Below are positions 45,301 through 57,369 of a stretch of 64,000 nt of DNA, in pieces. The notes beneath the pieces were generated by a model, which made no database searches, had not been told where the DNA came from, and was given only the letters and a program-made list of their open reading frames with translations. The stretch comes from Adiantum capillus-veneris (taxonomy: Eukaryota; Streptophyta; Polypodiopsida; Polypodiales; Pteridaceae). Within the stretch, counting starts at the first letter, position 1. The number at the start of each line of letters is the position of its first letter. The translations under genes were made by a program, and so were the position numbers. Location of the stretch: positions 104,070,355 to 104,134,354 of the forward strand of contig CM043943.1 of the NCBI GenBank assembly GCA_014529385.2, written 5' to 3'.

Positions 45301-46400
45301 GTATGTCAAATTTGATGCTTTATAGCCTTCGAGCCGTTTTTTGCTTTTCGAGGGCTTGGCTTAATTGATTTTATGAAACCAATCATATACATTGTGTATA
45401 GACCTCGTATGTAAGCTGTCTGTGGAGTCAGAATCCGATTGCGACAACTCCCAAAAACCTAGCTTTTCTACTTGGGACCCCCTCGACACTTATCGAATGG
45501 TCATTTTGTTGATAGAAGTGTTCTATTATGTTGGGGCATGCTATAGTTCAAGTCTCATCTCATTTGATTGAGCTAACAGGCCACTATGGTTGATTTTTGG
45601 TCGTAGGTCTTCGTGCACTGCTCGGATTCCCAGGGGTTTAGACTAGCTACCGGCCGTACAAGATGGATCATTGATAATTATAGAACTTACCCCTCATGTC
45701 TCGTGTAAGACGGCGCTGAAAACAGGCAACTGTGGACTCCAAAAAATGCACGCGAAGAAGGTCGAAGAGCTCTCTCTCCAAAGGCAACCTTGGTATCTAT
45801 ACTCGGACTTCCCGAACCATTTTTTCCCAAACTCCCCTGTTAGTCCTACTAGGCCCTGAAATTTATGTTAGACTCAAAAATTTCCCCAATCGGATTCCTG
45901 TAGCTCATTCTGCAAGAATTCTGCAAAAGTAGGTATGGCTGCCTAAATTAGGCTTCCCATTTCCATCTGCCGATTTGATTGAAATTTTTTGTGCTTGTCC
46001 ACTTTGTCTTTCTGATCGTCAGTGTATCTTTAGTTTTTCCATCTGAGTTCATTTGCTATTTATTATTAATTTTTTACATGTTTATTGAAAAAGTCAAAGA
46101 AAATAACAAGATGCACTAAAAAAGCAAAGTGAAAATCCAATAATTAAGAAAATCTATTGAAAAACATAGCTTTATTGTTTTTTGTTGGATTTCTCATTTT
46201 TAAGTCTCAATATCAAGAAAATGTTGAAAAATAACCAAGAAGGACTAATTTTGATGATTTTTTGATAGTATGTACGCTATTTACACTCATCGGGGAGATA
46301 TTATCAATTAAATTCCCCTGTTGATGATTTATAAGGCCATTATTAGGTAATTTTGCAAAAAATCACACATTAACATAAAAAATTTTCCTCCCTCTTCAAA
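45301..46400 (-). other. Putative LTR or 3' region of family G, minus copy
   Basis: Inverted match of about 61550-62690. It starts (minus strand) near 46380 with ATGTTAATGTGTGAT after a GAAGAGGGAGGA purine tract, the arrangement of a PPT and LTR start. No PBS is found on its far side, so its identity as an LTR is unproven. Confidence 0.5.
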
Positions 46401-47551
46401 CATTGCCCTTAATTACTTAATGCCCTTCCACCCCTCCTAGATGGTGTACTCGGGGACGACTACGTGCATGGGTTGAACAATCGTGTCTATGCATAGCCTT
46501 GGTTGGGTCTGCCGTGCTTTGAAGATCAATGCAGTTTAAACTAGTATGTTGTGCCAGAGCTGGGTCTTGAGTTATTAACTCAAGGGTGTCTGATGTCGAG
46601 GCTTGCTGATGCTGTCTGCCAAAGAGCAAATTTTGTAGCTTGTGTCCTCTCTACTTGATTGTACCATCAGGATGCTTTAGCACGCTGATTGTCTGAGCTA
46701 TTGGTATAAACAATGGTTGTTGCCAATCTTTTTTCCACCATTGATATTTTGGTTTGCTTGGTGTAGAATGTCGTGAGTTAAATCTTCAAAGACTTAACTC
46801 TCGATTGCTTGATTGGTTTTACAGTTTGCGAAAAAGATAAGTGCTTATTTTTTGTCCAAATAATTTCTTGTTAGGTTCCTTGTTTGGAGGTGATCCTCTT
46901 TGTGTTTTGATCTTTGGAACCGTCTTTGGTATTGTCGATGATGTTTTGTGCACTCAGATTTGAATCGGCTTGTCCTTAAGCTGTGCTTTGGGTACCCAAA
47001 TTTGCTTTACTCCTTGCATGCTATTGTAGCATTTGCTTGTTGATAGGATGGAGAAGATTGATTGCTTCGTAATTTACTCTGCTGGTAACCTACTTTCCAT
47101 TCCTCTTTGCTTGGTGCAATCGGAACAATGAGTTGTCTGCCTTTAGGTGATAGCTTGAGCTGATTTGTATCCCAATCTGGTACTGTCTTGTACATCTGCA
47201 TCCATGAGATTCCAAGAATCATTGTCTCATTCATATGTTCATCTGGTAAGCATACAAACTGATGAGGACATGAACATCCATGTACTATCACATTTAAGTT
47301 GACTACACCCAATGTTGGTGTTGCGTTCTTATTGCTTTGATAGTCGCTATTCCTTCTACCAAAAACTGACTTGTTGCTTTCTTGTACGTGGAATAACTGA
47401 TTGCATTTACTCGAGCACCTGTATTGAGCAATGCATTTGTGCTATGATTATTGAACTGTACTTTGATGCAAAGCTCCATTCCATCTAACCACTCATCATC
47501 TATTGGCACTGCATCTTTCGGCAATTCCCATTGGCGGTCATGTATTTCCAA
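46401..47551 (-). pseudogene. Family G second protease (PR2) and tail, minus copy
   Basis: Reading from 47551: MEIHDRQWELPKDAVPIDDE, then the retropepsin core with NALLNTGARVNAISYSTYKK. The catalytic triplet is NTG here; the sister copy at 60535 has DTG. The C-terminal signature MILGISWMQMYKTVPDWD is at about 47160-47215. The tail to 46400 includes the same TLELITQDPALAQH phrase as the plus copy. The domain lies after the integrase, not before the RT. Confidence 0.75.
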
Positions 47552-47877
47552 GGTGTTGATTGGAATAGGTATTTGTTGATTCCTGAGAGAAGATTTTCTT
47601 TTGAGTACTCAAAGTCGAGCTTCTTCTTGGGCTTCATCAATAATCTGCTGTCGTTTTATCTTCCTTTGCTTAGTTGCATGCATCCTTTCTAGCAATTCAT
47701 TGGTTAGTGGCAAATTGTACTTCTTTAAACGACATCCACTAATCCAATTAGCCATCGGTTCACCATCTAGGGTGGACAACTTAACTGCTTCACTTGGAGA
47801 TACATCTTCGATGATAAATGGTCCGTTCCCCTTTTTCTTAAATTTGGGAATGTGTTGCTTAAGGGAATAGACTAAAA

Positions 47878-48645
47878 CTAAGTCTCCTTTTTTGAAGATT
47901 TTGTAATTAGATGGGAATCAAAAAACTGTTTTTGTTTCCGCTTTTGTGCATGATAGATGTGAGCTACAGCAATTAGCCTTTGCTCATCTAGCTTCTCTAA
48001 ATCTTCAAGTCTCTCTGACAATTCATGTCCGGTCCACTCAAGATCCTTAGCTACCCTTAAGGTCGGCAATAGAAACTCTATTGAAAGTATGGCATCAAGA
48101 CCATAAACAAGGTTAAAGGGTGTCACATTTAAAGCTATTTTTAATGAAACTCGATAAGCCCATAGAGCTGCATTGAGATTCATTTCTGAGTCTGTCCTTC
48201 CTGAACTAACCACTTTGGTTAATACCGAGCTAAGAATTTTATTCGTATGCTGAGCTTGTCCGTTTGCTTGTGGGTGATAGGGAGCTGATTTGTTATGGAT
48301 GACCATTAATTTATTAAGCAGGTACTCAATTATCTCATTGAGGAAATGAGTTCCCCTATCATTGACTATTTCTATTGGTAGTCCATATCTTGTGAATACA
48401 TACTCATATAAGAATGCGGCGGTGATTCTGGAATCATTCTTTTGAGTTTCTTTATCCTCAGCCCACTTAGTCAAATAATCCGTACCTACAATGATATATT
48501 GAGCTTGGGTTATATAAGCAGGTGGCTATATTGGCCCAACAAAATCTATACCCCATTTGCGAAAGCTCTAGCTCCCATCATTGGTGTTAAGGGCATGCTA
48601 TCTATACGTGTTGGCATTTTTGCTCGTTGACAAGCATCACATCTC
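47878..48645 (-). pseudogene. Family G integrase core, minus copy
   Basis: Gypsy-type DDE core. The first Asp lies in IIVGTDYLTKWAE (about 48470-48505). The second lies in IVNDRGTHFLNEI (about 48335-48375), intact. The Glu motif reads NGQAQHTNKIL, with Gln for the catalytic Glu (about 48235-48265). The C-terminal region (ALWAYRVSLKIALNVTPFNLVYG, then EFLLPTLRVA) is well preserved. The sister copy on the plus strand has the Glu but has lost the second Asp. Confidence 0.85.
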
Positions 48646-49140
48646 CGAACATATTTTTTGGCATCTGCAAAAAGTGTTGGTCACCATATGCCTACCATTA
48701 AGATTGGTCTTGCAGTGGTCTCACTAGAGAAGTGACCTCCAGCTAATCCAGCATGTGCTTGATCTATTATTGGAATGTACTCGTCTTCATTTGCACAAAG
48801 ACTCAAATGTTGGTCCTTACCTCTTTGATACAATTGGTTTCCAATAAGAGCATAATCTTTTGCTTCAATTTCAATTCCTCTTTGACGACATTTACTCATA
48901 TCCTCAGGAAATGTTTGGCTTGATAAGTAAGTAACTAGATAGTTACTCCACTTAGGAACATGCGACATTTGGGACAATGTTACATGAGGTATGGGTGTTT
49001 GTTTCTGACATTGAGGACAATCCTTTACAAAAGAGCGAACATCACTCCTCATAGTTGGCCAAAATACTCCAATTCTTAAGTTTCGTTGCATAGTTTGATC
49101 TTCTGCAAAATGAAGTCCTACTATGGTAATATGTGCTTGA
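48646..49140 (-). pseudogene. Two tandem HHCC-like integrase zinc modules, minus copy
   Basis: First module (about 49140-49005): GLHFAEDQTMQRNLRIGVFW, ending in VKDCPQCQK. Second module (about 48870-48640): LCANEDEYIPIIDQAHAGLA, then GGHFSSETTARPILMVGIWW, ending in RCDACQ. Each has the H...H...C-x2-C layout of the integrase zinc-binding domain and is preceded by a similar LYxRxxD...LLC/SLC lead-in. A single module is normal. The core follows the second module. Confidence 0.7.
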
Positions 49141-49237
49141 CTTAGGATTGGGTTTTCTCCTTAGGATTGATGCATAAGAGAAATATTCCATCCCGATTTA
49201 TTTTGTATAGTCTTCCAACTATTAATTGATACATAGC

Positions 49238-49732
49238 CTATTGCTCAATTAGTCCGATTGTAATAGGAAGTGGTATTTGCGAATCCACTTGAGCTATGGT
49301 CATCAATGATACCGTATTTTTCGACCATCGAGGTATCATTTCCACAGAGAATAAATATGCATCTGGTAGATCATCGTCTACTCCTTTAGGTGGTTCTCCT
49401 AAAACAATCCTTGACAAATGATATGCTCTTTGATGTGTAGTGCCCTTCTTTACAACCACAGTGAAATCAAATTCTAGAAGAATGATGAACCATCTTACTA
49501 TTCTTCCTGTGCTGCATGGCTTGTTGACCAAGTATAGTAAGGCTTGGTGGTCCACAAAGAAGACAAATTTGTTGGCTAATAGGTAATGTATATACTTTTT
49601 TATAGTATAGATCATTCCTAATCCTTCCCTTTTGGTGGTGGTGTAATTCTTTTCTGCCATATTCAACTGTCGGCTAGCATAAGAAATAGGAAAATCAATT
49701 TTCCCGTCTCCTGGTTGAGCTAGTATATACAC
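49238..49732 (-). pseudogene. Family G RNase H, minus copy
   Basis: Typical gypsy RNase H: FPISYASRQLNMAEKNYTTT with the catalytic Glu, then YYLLANKFVFFVDHQALLYL (HYLLANK here) with Asp, then HLSRIVLGEPPKGVDDDLPD leading to the integrase. It is one open 164-codon frame. Its beginning is separated from the RT by the foreign segment at about 49822-50148. Confidence 0.85.
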
Positions 49733-49821
49733 TCAATGGAAAAATTGCAAGCATCTACATGTATGTGGAATATCTTATTCCAATCTAGTGCTTTCAATAT
49801 TGGAGTTGAAGTGTGTGTATG

Positions 49822-50148
49822 TTGAGCCCCTCAACCATAGCTATCTAATGAACCCGATCATGCTTCATTTGAAGCATTTTTTAGTTTTTTAATCTCTCTG
49901 GTAATTGCAATAGCGGCTTCATAAGGTGAAGATTTGGGCATAAGCAAAGAAGATGGAGCGATTAGCTTCCTAAGTCAAGAAGAAACAGACTATTTTTGAG
50001 AAATATCAAAGAAGCATGGGAAAGCTTTTTCTTTCTAGCCAAGTGAGATTGGGTGAGTGGATCCTAATGTGGTAGCTCCAATGGTAATATTCATTCTTCC
50101 ACATTTTCCTTGGAACCTACGGCCTATTACTATTCCAAAAGCTCATCT
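49822..50148 (-). other. Foreign segment inside family G RT/RNase H junction, minus copy
   Basis: About 330 bp absent from the plus copy, whose sequence passes directly from EESFMNLKQ to ALTSAPILKALDW. Read on the minus strand it has a coding look: FQGKCGRMNITIGATTLGST, then SPYEAAIAITREIKKLKNAS, with three or four stops. I cannot identify it. It may be a captured gene exon or part of another element. Confidence 0.6.
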
Positions 50149-51349
50149 TCACTTGCTTAAGCTTCATGAAGGATTCCTCACATGCCTCAATCCATTCAAA
50201 GTGTGTAATCAAGCTATACATTGATATTGCAATTATAGCATACATATAAATGAACCGTCTGTAATATCCACAATGCCCCATGAAGGCTTGAATCCCCTTG
50301 ACTGTTGTCGGTTTACGCAAATCAATAATAACATGAATTTTATCCATATCAGTAGCTATGCCATTTTTAGACACTATATGTCAAAGAATTCTTCCTTGTC
50401 TACCCATGAATGTGCACTTTTCAGGATTTAAGCAAATCCTATAAAGTCTACATTTTTCGAATACCTTTTTGAGGTGTTCAAGATGACCTGTAACTCATTC
50501 TAAAACATGCTCAGTGATTGGAAGAGGAAAGTTGTCTCTAATGGTAGCTGCATTCACTTTCTTGAGGTTGACACACACTCGTAATTTTCCATTTTTCTTG
50601 GGTGCTATCACAATTGGAGACACCCAATCTGTGTGTTCAATTTCATAAATGAATTCAGACTCCATTAGCTTTTTAATCTCTTCTTTGATCTTCCTGGAAA
50701 ATGTTTCATTGTATGTGTACGGCCTTTGTCTACTTGGTTTTGCATCATTTCTCATGGGTATGGTATGTTGACAGATTTCTGGATCAACACCCTTGAGATC
50801 CTTATAAGACCAAGCAAAGATATCTCGGTATTCTTTCAGTAAGCTTAACAAAAGCCCTTCTTCTTCTTTAGTAAGGTCATTTGCAATGTAGGCTGGTGTA
50901 GGCTCTTCTCCTTGTTCGGCCAGATCTATCTTTTTTGTGTTTTTAGGCCCTTCGTAGGACTCACCCTGTTTTCGTAGTTGCCTAGCAGGTTGTTTAACTA
51001 TGATTCTTCGATCTTGGAGAGTATATTTCTTGTAATGGGATGGAACACTCATTACATCTTTACCCTCTTCTTCAATGGTTTTCATTTTGGTCGTATATAT
51101 CTCCTTTAGAGCTTTTTTCAACTCTTGATACTTCTTCTTCTGCTCGGCTCGTGTCATGGTTGACTCCTTGTCTTGTTTTTTAGGGTTTGCTTGAGTTTTC
51201 TTTCCTGTTTTTCTCAATGTTTTTGAGATTTTTGGATTTTCGTTTGAAGGATATCTACCAATGATTTTGTCCTTGACACAATCATGTGCATCTATCTGCA
51301 TCAAGAGCTGTGTTCTACTGGAGACTGATGGCATAGGTCTAGCGTTCAA
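50149..51349 (-). pseudogene. Family G reverse transcriptase, minus copy, palm deleted
   Basis: The frame 51349-50495 holds a Lys/Glu-rich linker (about 150 residues), then the RT start: YRDIFAWSYKDLKGVDPEIC, then KPSRQRPYTYNETF and DWVSPIVIAPKKNGKLRVCV. It ends ITEHVLE and a stop. The next homologous sequence is already past the active site (RLYRICLNPEKCTFMGRQGR). The palm with the YMDD box, present in the plus copy at about 57690-57950, is missing. The thumb GHCGYYRRFIYMYAII follows at 50230-50280. Confidence 0.85.
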
Positions 51350-51439
51350 ATTTCTAGTGTCTCTTTTCCGTATATACCATTTCTATCTTCTCGGTTTTTG
51401 GTTAGGAAAGTCAAAAAACTTTTCCTCCCCTCCTTTCAT

Positions 51440-52113
51440 GAGTAGCTTAGCTCTCACATGAATATTCTGAGGTAGCTGAGTGTTCTTCTAACTCATCTGT
51501 TGCATCATAGTAGAGGTCTGAAAAGACTTGTTGAGCTTTCATCAAGTCCTTGGGTTCTTGAATTTTTTCTTCAATGTGGAGGGTTGAGATCATTTTTATG
51601 GGAATTATATCATAGCTATCCTCATTGCAAAATTGAGTAGGCATAGACGTATTCACACATACATCCATTGTCGCTAAAATTTAAGTCCACTCAAATGGCT
51701 AAGACAAATGCTCTGGAAAGGGTTCAGGTACATAAGATTCATATGTGCAATCCCTTTCTAAAATACATTCTTCTTGTTTTAAGCTTCCATTTTCTGAAGC
51801 TTTGCACATCCAAATAGGAGTGTCTTTGTTCAACCAAGATGGAAGCTTAGTTTCAGCCGAAGAGACTGAATCGAACTCTTGTATGGGTGTTTTCATGACA
51901 TTTCTATAAGTGTGATCTTTTAGATTAACCGTGGTTATCGATCGCACTTGATTCAAGTACAAATAATTGTTTCCCAAATCTTGGATGAGTTGTACTTGTC
52001 GCATGAAAGGTCTTCCCAATATGATTCCGTAATTGAGTTTCTTTCCAAAGTCTACTATGGCAAAAGTGTGTTGATATTCAATCCCACAGGAATTAACTCA
52101 CTTTTTCAAGCAG
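51440..52113 (-). pseudogene. Family G protease PR1 C-terminus and linker, minus copy
   Basis: Starts at the arm end near 52113 inside PR1 (GIEYQHTFAIVDFGKK, then IILGRPFMRQVQLIQD at about 51985-52030), then the linker SSAETKLPSWLNKDTPIW and ATMDVCVNTSMPTQFCNED. The catalytic DSG part is outside this copy. The linker frames are 51699-52019 and 51447-51668. Confidence 0.82.
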
Positions 52114-52210
52114 TCATAATGACAAATATCTAAAAGGGGTAGATCCTAATATCGGCCAACACACCATACCTTTGAAGAGCGATGCAAAACCGTGCCGGCA
52201 ACGCCCCTAC

Positions 52211-52859
52211 TGCTAAGTATGGAGCATGATTTACCCCTTGTAAATTTTTTGTATTAAAAACGCACATTTGTAAGGCCCCCGTTATGAGGAGAAGCCATCG
52301 TGCATGAAGAAAAATCACTCGCCAAAAAGTGGTCAAAAAACGGCAGGTCGGTTGACTGATTAGCGGTGGCCCGTAGTCAATGGTTGATGGTCGAAAGTCA
52401 ATGGATGGTGGCCGATTTCAAATTGGACATGTCTTCTCAAGGATGGCCACACATGGGCGCATGGGAGAATTCAACTCGCACTTGTCTACACAAGGGTGGC
52501 TACACACGATTGCCTCTCATGAGAGAGAGCAGGTACAACCCCTTTGGCCTATAAAAGGAGGCCTTTTCTACGCACAAAATGGATTGAAGAGGTGAAGCAT
52601 TGTGATGCATTGTGAAGTTGATGCAACAAGGTAGGCGTGAGGTGATGAGAGTGAAGCAGGGTTAGAGCTCCAAAAGGGTATAATCCCTTTGTAATCTACT
52701 TCTTGTTTTGAAGTACTAAAGCCATTGAGTGGTTGATTTCCTATGGACATAGCCCACATTGGGTGAACCATGTATATCATGTGTGCTCTCTCTCTCTCTC
52801 TCTACTCTATAATCTCTCTTGTGTGAAAAATTAACTCTCTCCATTAAGTAAACTACTCA
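52211..52859 (+). mobile_element. Copia LTR with primer-binding site
   Basis: 649 bp from TGCTAAGTATGG to CTACTCA, homologous to 9400-10089. It carries a TATAAAAG box at 52550-52557. Confidence 0.88.
52550..52557 (+). promoter_or_regulatory. Copia LTR TATA box
   Basis: TATAAAAG in GGCCTATAAAAGGAGGCC, the same context as at 9804. Confidence 0.65.
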
Positions 52860-52861
52860 AC

Positions 52862-52874
52862 TGGTATCAAAGCA
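52862..52874 (+). promoter_or_regulatory. Copia primer-binding site (initiator Met tRNA type)
   Basis: TGGTATCAAAGCA starts two bases after the LTR. It differs from the common plant copia PBS TGGTATCAGAGC at one position. Confidence 0.9.
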
Positions 52875-52932
52875 AGGTTTGCTCGTAGCTAAAGTATCTC
52901 AAGGAAAGGATTCCTTGAATTGAGTGCGAGTA

Positions 52933-53355
52933 ATGGCGAAGGAAGGGAACCTCAAGATCAAGAAGTTCAATGGCAAGAACTGTCAACATTGGAAGATGCA
53001 GATCGAAGACTATCTCTACCAGAAGGATCTCTATCTGCCACTAGACGGTCTTGCAAAGAAGCCGACAACATTGGTAGATGAAGCATGGATTGTCCTTGAC
53101 CAGAAAGCATTAGAAAAAATCCGACTAAGCTTGGCGTCAATGGTGGCCTTCAACATTTTGGAGATAAATACCACGTAGGACTTAATGAAGTCACTTGACA
53201 GCCTCTACAAGAAACCATCGACATCCAATAAGGTATTTCTCAAGAAGCGCTTGTTCAATCTAAAGATGGCAGAGAATGGTTCAATTGCAGAATACCTAAA
53301 TGAATTTAGAACCAACATAAGTGAACTTCTATCGGTGAAAATCAATTTTGAATGA
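52933..53355 (+). pseudogene. gag: Copia gag fragment
   Basis: ATG at 52933 opens MAKEGNLKIKKFNGKNCQHW, a copia gag start (FNGKN-QHWK motif). It continues through one stop (about 53178) into LDSLYKKPSTSNKVFLKKRL and IAEYLNEFRTNISELLSVKI. It ends at about 53355, where gypsy gag sequence begins. The rest of the copia element is missing. Confidence 0.82.
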
Positions 53356-54668
53356 AAAGTGTGAGCTCTCCTTATACTATCATCTCTATCGGATGGGGGT
53401 TAGAAGTAAATACCATAATCCCAGATATATCAACAAAAGAAGGACCACCAAATTTAGAATTCGAGGGATACGATCAAGTAGATTTGAAGCCTTTGAAACG
53501 GCTTAGTACGGATAATCCTAGGATCGGGGTCTATTGTGGGAAGATAGAAACATAAAAGATCTTTATGTGGACTTCGCATGCCAAACCAGGACAACTAACG
53601 GCCATGAAGATCATCTATATCTTCAAGATCAAAGATAAGGGATCAACAGACCTACCAACCTACCTGTTTAGGGATTGTTATAACAACAACTTTGTTATGA
53701 TGACTCCTGAGGAGGTAGAACAAACCAAATACCAAGGGTATTCCATACGGGATTGGATATTGGGACAAGGACCAGAAACCATTCTGAGAGATTAACACCG
53801 TGAGAGATCATCTGAGAGTAATGTGAAAAAACCAAAAACCACCCCATCACATAGAAAATCGGGTGACACTAAGGCCAGTCTAGGGCTACATGAGTCACTA
53901 TTTCCAACAGACTGGTTTCAGGGACTCGGAACAGGACCAACTGCCAGGAGATTGGGAGTTGAACCAAACAGATGCGTCAGACCAGTTGATTTTTAGAAAT
54001 GGGTCAAAAAATACAATGGATCAGGGGATCCATACGACCATTTAGCAAGCTTTAAGCAAGTGCTAAGAGCAGAACATATATTCGGTTTCCATACTCAATT
54101 CGAGGGGTTTGGAATGACATTAGAAGGAAAACCATTGACATGGTTCCAAAACATTCCACCAAGGTCAATCATGGACTTGAACACATTAGCTCAAGGATTT
54201 GTAGCTGCTTGTTCCAACACGGGGATCAAACATAATACGGTAGCTCAAATCTACAGCTTTAAACAGAAACATGGTGACTCTGTTAGGGTATGTGCAAATC
54301 AAATGAAACAAGACATTGCCAGATGCCCAAGGCTAGAGATACCTGCAAAAGAACGACTTGTATCCTTGTTTCTAGAGGGACTGCTAAACAAAGAACTTTA
54401 TGCTAAACTCTCTAGTAAAAAGCATACAACCCTAGAAGAGTGTGTGTCAGATGCTATCAACTTAGGGGACAATTGTGATATTTTCAACGAAGAAGATGTC
54501 CCTAAGGATAATCAAAACGAGAAAACAACATCTACTAAACCAGCACAAGTGGGAACGGCTACTGCAACACCACTTTCAGCCATAGAAGATATGCTTAAAA
54601 GGATGAACGACATGATGAACAACATGCAAAAAACACCTATGAGGGGACCAGGACAAGGGATACCTTAA
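53356..54668 (+). pseudogene. gag: Element G gag
   Basis: The N-terminal part (53352-53795) runs in two frames with phrases such as PTYLFRDCYNNNFVMMTPEE. The capsid region starts near 53998: KYNGSGDPYDHLASFKQVL, then FHTQFEGFGMTLEGKPLTWF, then GIKHNTVAQIYSFKQKHGDS and RLVSLFLEGLLNKELYAKL. The frame 54060-54668 is open for 202 codons. It ends in a Met/Gln/Pro-rich segment. It is homologous to element D gag at 15950-16289. Confidence 0.85.
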
Positions 54669-55493
54669 CAGGGACAACCAATTAGGCCACAAAACTGGTG
54701 TGCAATTGAGGGTAAATGGACCAACCATGAGACCCATGAGTGCAACTTCAGACCGAAGTATGATGGGAATGTTCAGTACGTGCCCATGAGGTCACAAGGA
54801 CAACCCATGTACAGATATCAGCTTAATATGGACCAAGCTCAAAGACCACCAATGGGTATGGAAAGACCTCAACCTGTGTTGGGACAACAACCTCTGTATC
54901 TAGGACATAATGCAGTGCTTGTAAAGTACATGCACTCTAAAGGAGTCATAGATGAACAAGCATTAGTGCCTGTTACACCCTATGCAGAGCCTAGTCCATC
55001 TACGATAACGGTAGAAGGAGATTGGTATAGTTCACATCCACCACCAATGGAAGAAATTGTGACTTATGCTCCACCAGAGCTTGCACCAATGTAATATGTA
55101 GCTAATTAAGGTGTCGGACCTCCCATGGTAAGACCCATAATTAAGCCAAGAACAGGAAACTATCATAAATGTGGTGCTGATGATCACTGGAAAAATGAAT
55201 GTCCAGAGCTTGACAAAAACCTCAAACCAGTTGAATCCTATTGCATACAATGTTGCAAAAATGGAGGATACTTTCCGAAAGATTGTCCTAAAAATCCTTT
55301 AAACAAGGGTAAAACAGTAATAAATGTAGGCCAAGTGATACCTAATAGCTCATCAGAGAGTGAACCGATTGTTCCAATCAAGGTAATCACTAGAGCCCAT
55401 GCCAAGAAAAAGAAACACAACTCCACTAATAATTCGGAAACTACGGAAGTTTCCTCTCAAAGAATCAAAAGAAGCAGAAGCAAAAGATATTAG
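54669..55493 (+). pseudogene. Element G gag C-terminus with zinc knuckles
   Basis: A first Cys/His cluster (WCAIEGKWTNHETHECNF) lies near 54700-54750. The frame 54780-55094 is Pro/Met-rich. In 55125-55493, a knuckle YHKCGADDHWKNEC has Tyr at the first Cys. A second one, CIQCCKNGGYFPKDC, has a Tyr where His is expected. Both are probably impaired. A basic nuclear-signal-like end follows (RIKRSRSKRY). Confidence 0.75.
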
Positions 55494-56191
55494 ATGAGAA
55501 AACAAAAACAACGGGTTGAAATCGAGGAGAAAGCAAAAAAGCTATTCCAGGAAAAGTTGAAAGAAACTGGAAGTGAATTCAAGGAAACAGCCATGAAATC
55601 TGAGGATCCATTCTGGTTGATAAATTTTTTGAGCCTATTAATGCCACCTTGGAAGCCTACCTAGCAGGCCAAAACATGGAAAACAAATGGAAAGACTATC
55701 CTTCTCCAGACATGGAAGCAGTTAAGCTGGAAGCTTATCAAAATTTGATAAGAATCACGCAAGAAATGCTGAAAAAACAAAAACCCAAGCTTGAAAGTAT
55801 TGCAAAACCTGAAGAGCTTGTGGTAAGAGACACTGAAGAAAAATCCGATGTGGTGGCCGAACCCCACCTTAAAACAAAAGAACCAGAGCTTATAGTGTCT
55901 GACAACAAAGATGCCTTAAACGGAATTCCATTTGTAGAGGAAGACTGGCCAGGACACTTATGGGAAAAAGTGAGAGAGATCAATGATGGGAGCCTAACTC
56001 TAAAGTCAGCTCCTATAGAGGAAGTCTGGTTGGATAACCTACCTTTTGATGTAAACATGGATGTACAATCCTTGTATGGGGATTGCGGATCTGAATCTTC
56101 AGGAATGTCAAAACCATTGACCTTGAAAAAATTACCTTCTTACTTGGGATATAACGAAGATGAATCCATAGTGTGTAGACCACTCAAGTAA
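55494..56191 (+). pseudogene. Element G gag-to-protease spacer
   Basis: Charged, helix-prone region, open from 55649 to 56191. It includes EDWPGHLWEKVREINDGSL, matching the WPQSLWE phrase of element D. Function unknown; the position suggests the gag-pol linker. Confidence 0.6.
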
Positions 56192-57330
56192 AAAGAGTTG
56201 AACAGACCCTAGAAGTAGACAACATTCATTCAATCACGTCTACACCCATCCAATGCACTCTTACCTTGGAAGAACTGTTAAAACTCAGACCATACTTATG
56301 GAATGATTTACAAAAAACCCTAGAGAAGGTGGGGATAACGGGGTTAATCTCAAAAATTTTGGGAAAATTGAAAAATGATATGGACAACAAAGAGATTCGA
56401 TCTGTTCCCATGAACAAAGTCGGAGAATATTACAAAGGGGAAGAAGGAAACACCACCCTCCAAGTGAGATATAATGACATTGAAACCATGGCAATACTGG
56501 ATAGTGGAGCTAGCATAGCCATAGCCACTAAAGCTGTATGGGAATCCTCGGGACAACCAGCCATTAGACAAACTCGAATGAAATTGCAATTAGCTGACGG
56601 ACACATTGAGAGACCATTAGGGCTGCTTGAAAAAGTGATAGCAATTCTTGTGGAATTGAATATCAACACACTTTTTCCATAATAGACTTTGGGAAAAAAC
56701 TCAACTATGAAATCATATTGGGAAGACCTTTCATGCGGCAGGTATAGCTTATCCAAGATTGGGAAAACAATTATATGTACTTGAAGCAAGTGGGATCTAT
56801 AACAAGAGTAAATCTAAACGATCACACTTATAGAGATGTCTTAAAAACACCCATCCAAGAGTTTGATTCACTCTCTTCAGCTGAAACTAAGCTTCCATCC
56901 TGGTTAAACAAAGACACTCCTATTTGGATATGTGGAGCTTCAGAAAATGGAAGCTTAAGACAAGAAGAATGTATCCTAGAAAGAGACTGCACAAACGAAG
57001 CCTATGTACCTGAACCCTTTCCAGAGCATTTTTTTGAGCGATTCGAATGGACTCAAATTTTAGCAACCATGGATGTATGTGTGAATACGTTTATGCCTAC
57101 TCAATTTTGCAATGAGGATGGCTACGACATAATTTTCAGCCAAATGATTTCAATCCTCAACATTGAAGACAAAAATAAGGAACCCAAGGAATTAATGAAA
57201 GCTCAAAAAGTTTTTTTAGACCTCTATTACGATGCAACTGATGAGTTAGATGAACACTCGGCTACCTCAGAAGAGGCGGGGTCAAAAAAAGAATATGAGA
57301 GCTAAGCTACTCTTAAAAGGAGGGGAGAAA
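56192..57330 (+). pseudogene. Element G protease PR1 and linker
   Basis: Frame 56266-56682 contains NKVGEYYKGEEGNTTLQVRY, then AILDSGASIAIATKAVW with an intact catalytic DSG, then the flap. A frameshift near 56670 moves the C-terminal part (IILGRPFMRQV, about 56710-56745). The linker continues in 56775-57305 (FEWTQILATMDVCVNT). A deletion relative to the minus copy removes the Lys/Glu-rich segment ahead of the RT (near 57370). Confidence 0.85.
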
Positions 57331-57369
57331 AAGTCTTTTGACTTTCCAAACCAGAAATCAAGAATACCA

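Noticed and set aside
52114-52210. Possible rRNA or tRNA fragment between the G arm end and the copia LTR
   Set aside because: The GC-rich text looked structured, but no rRNA or tRNA signature could be found.
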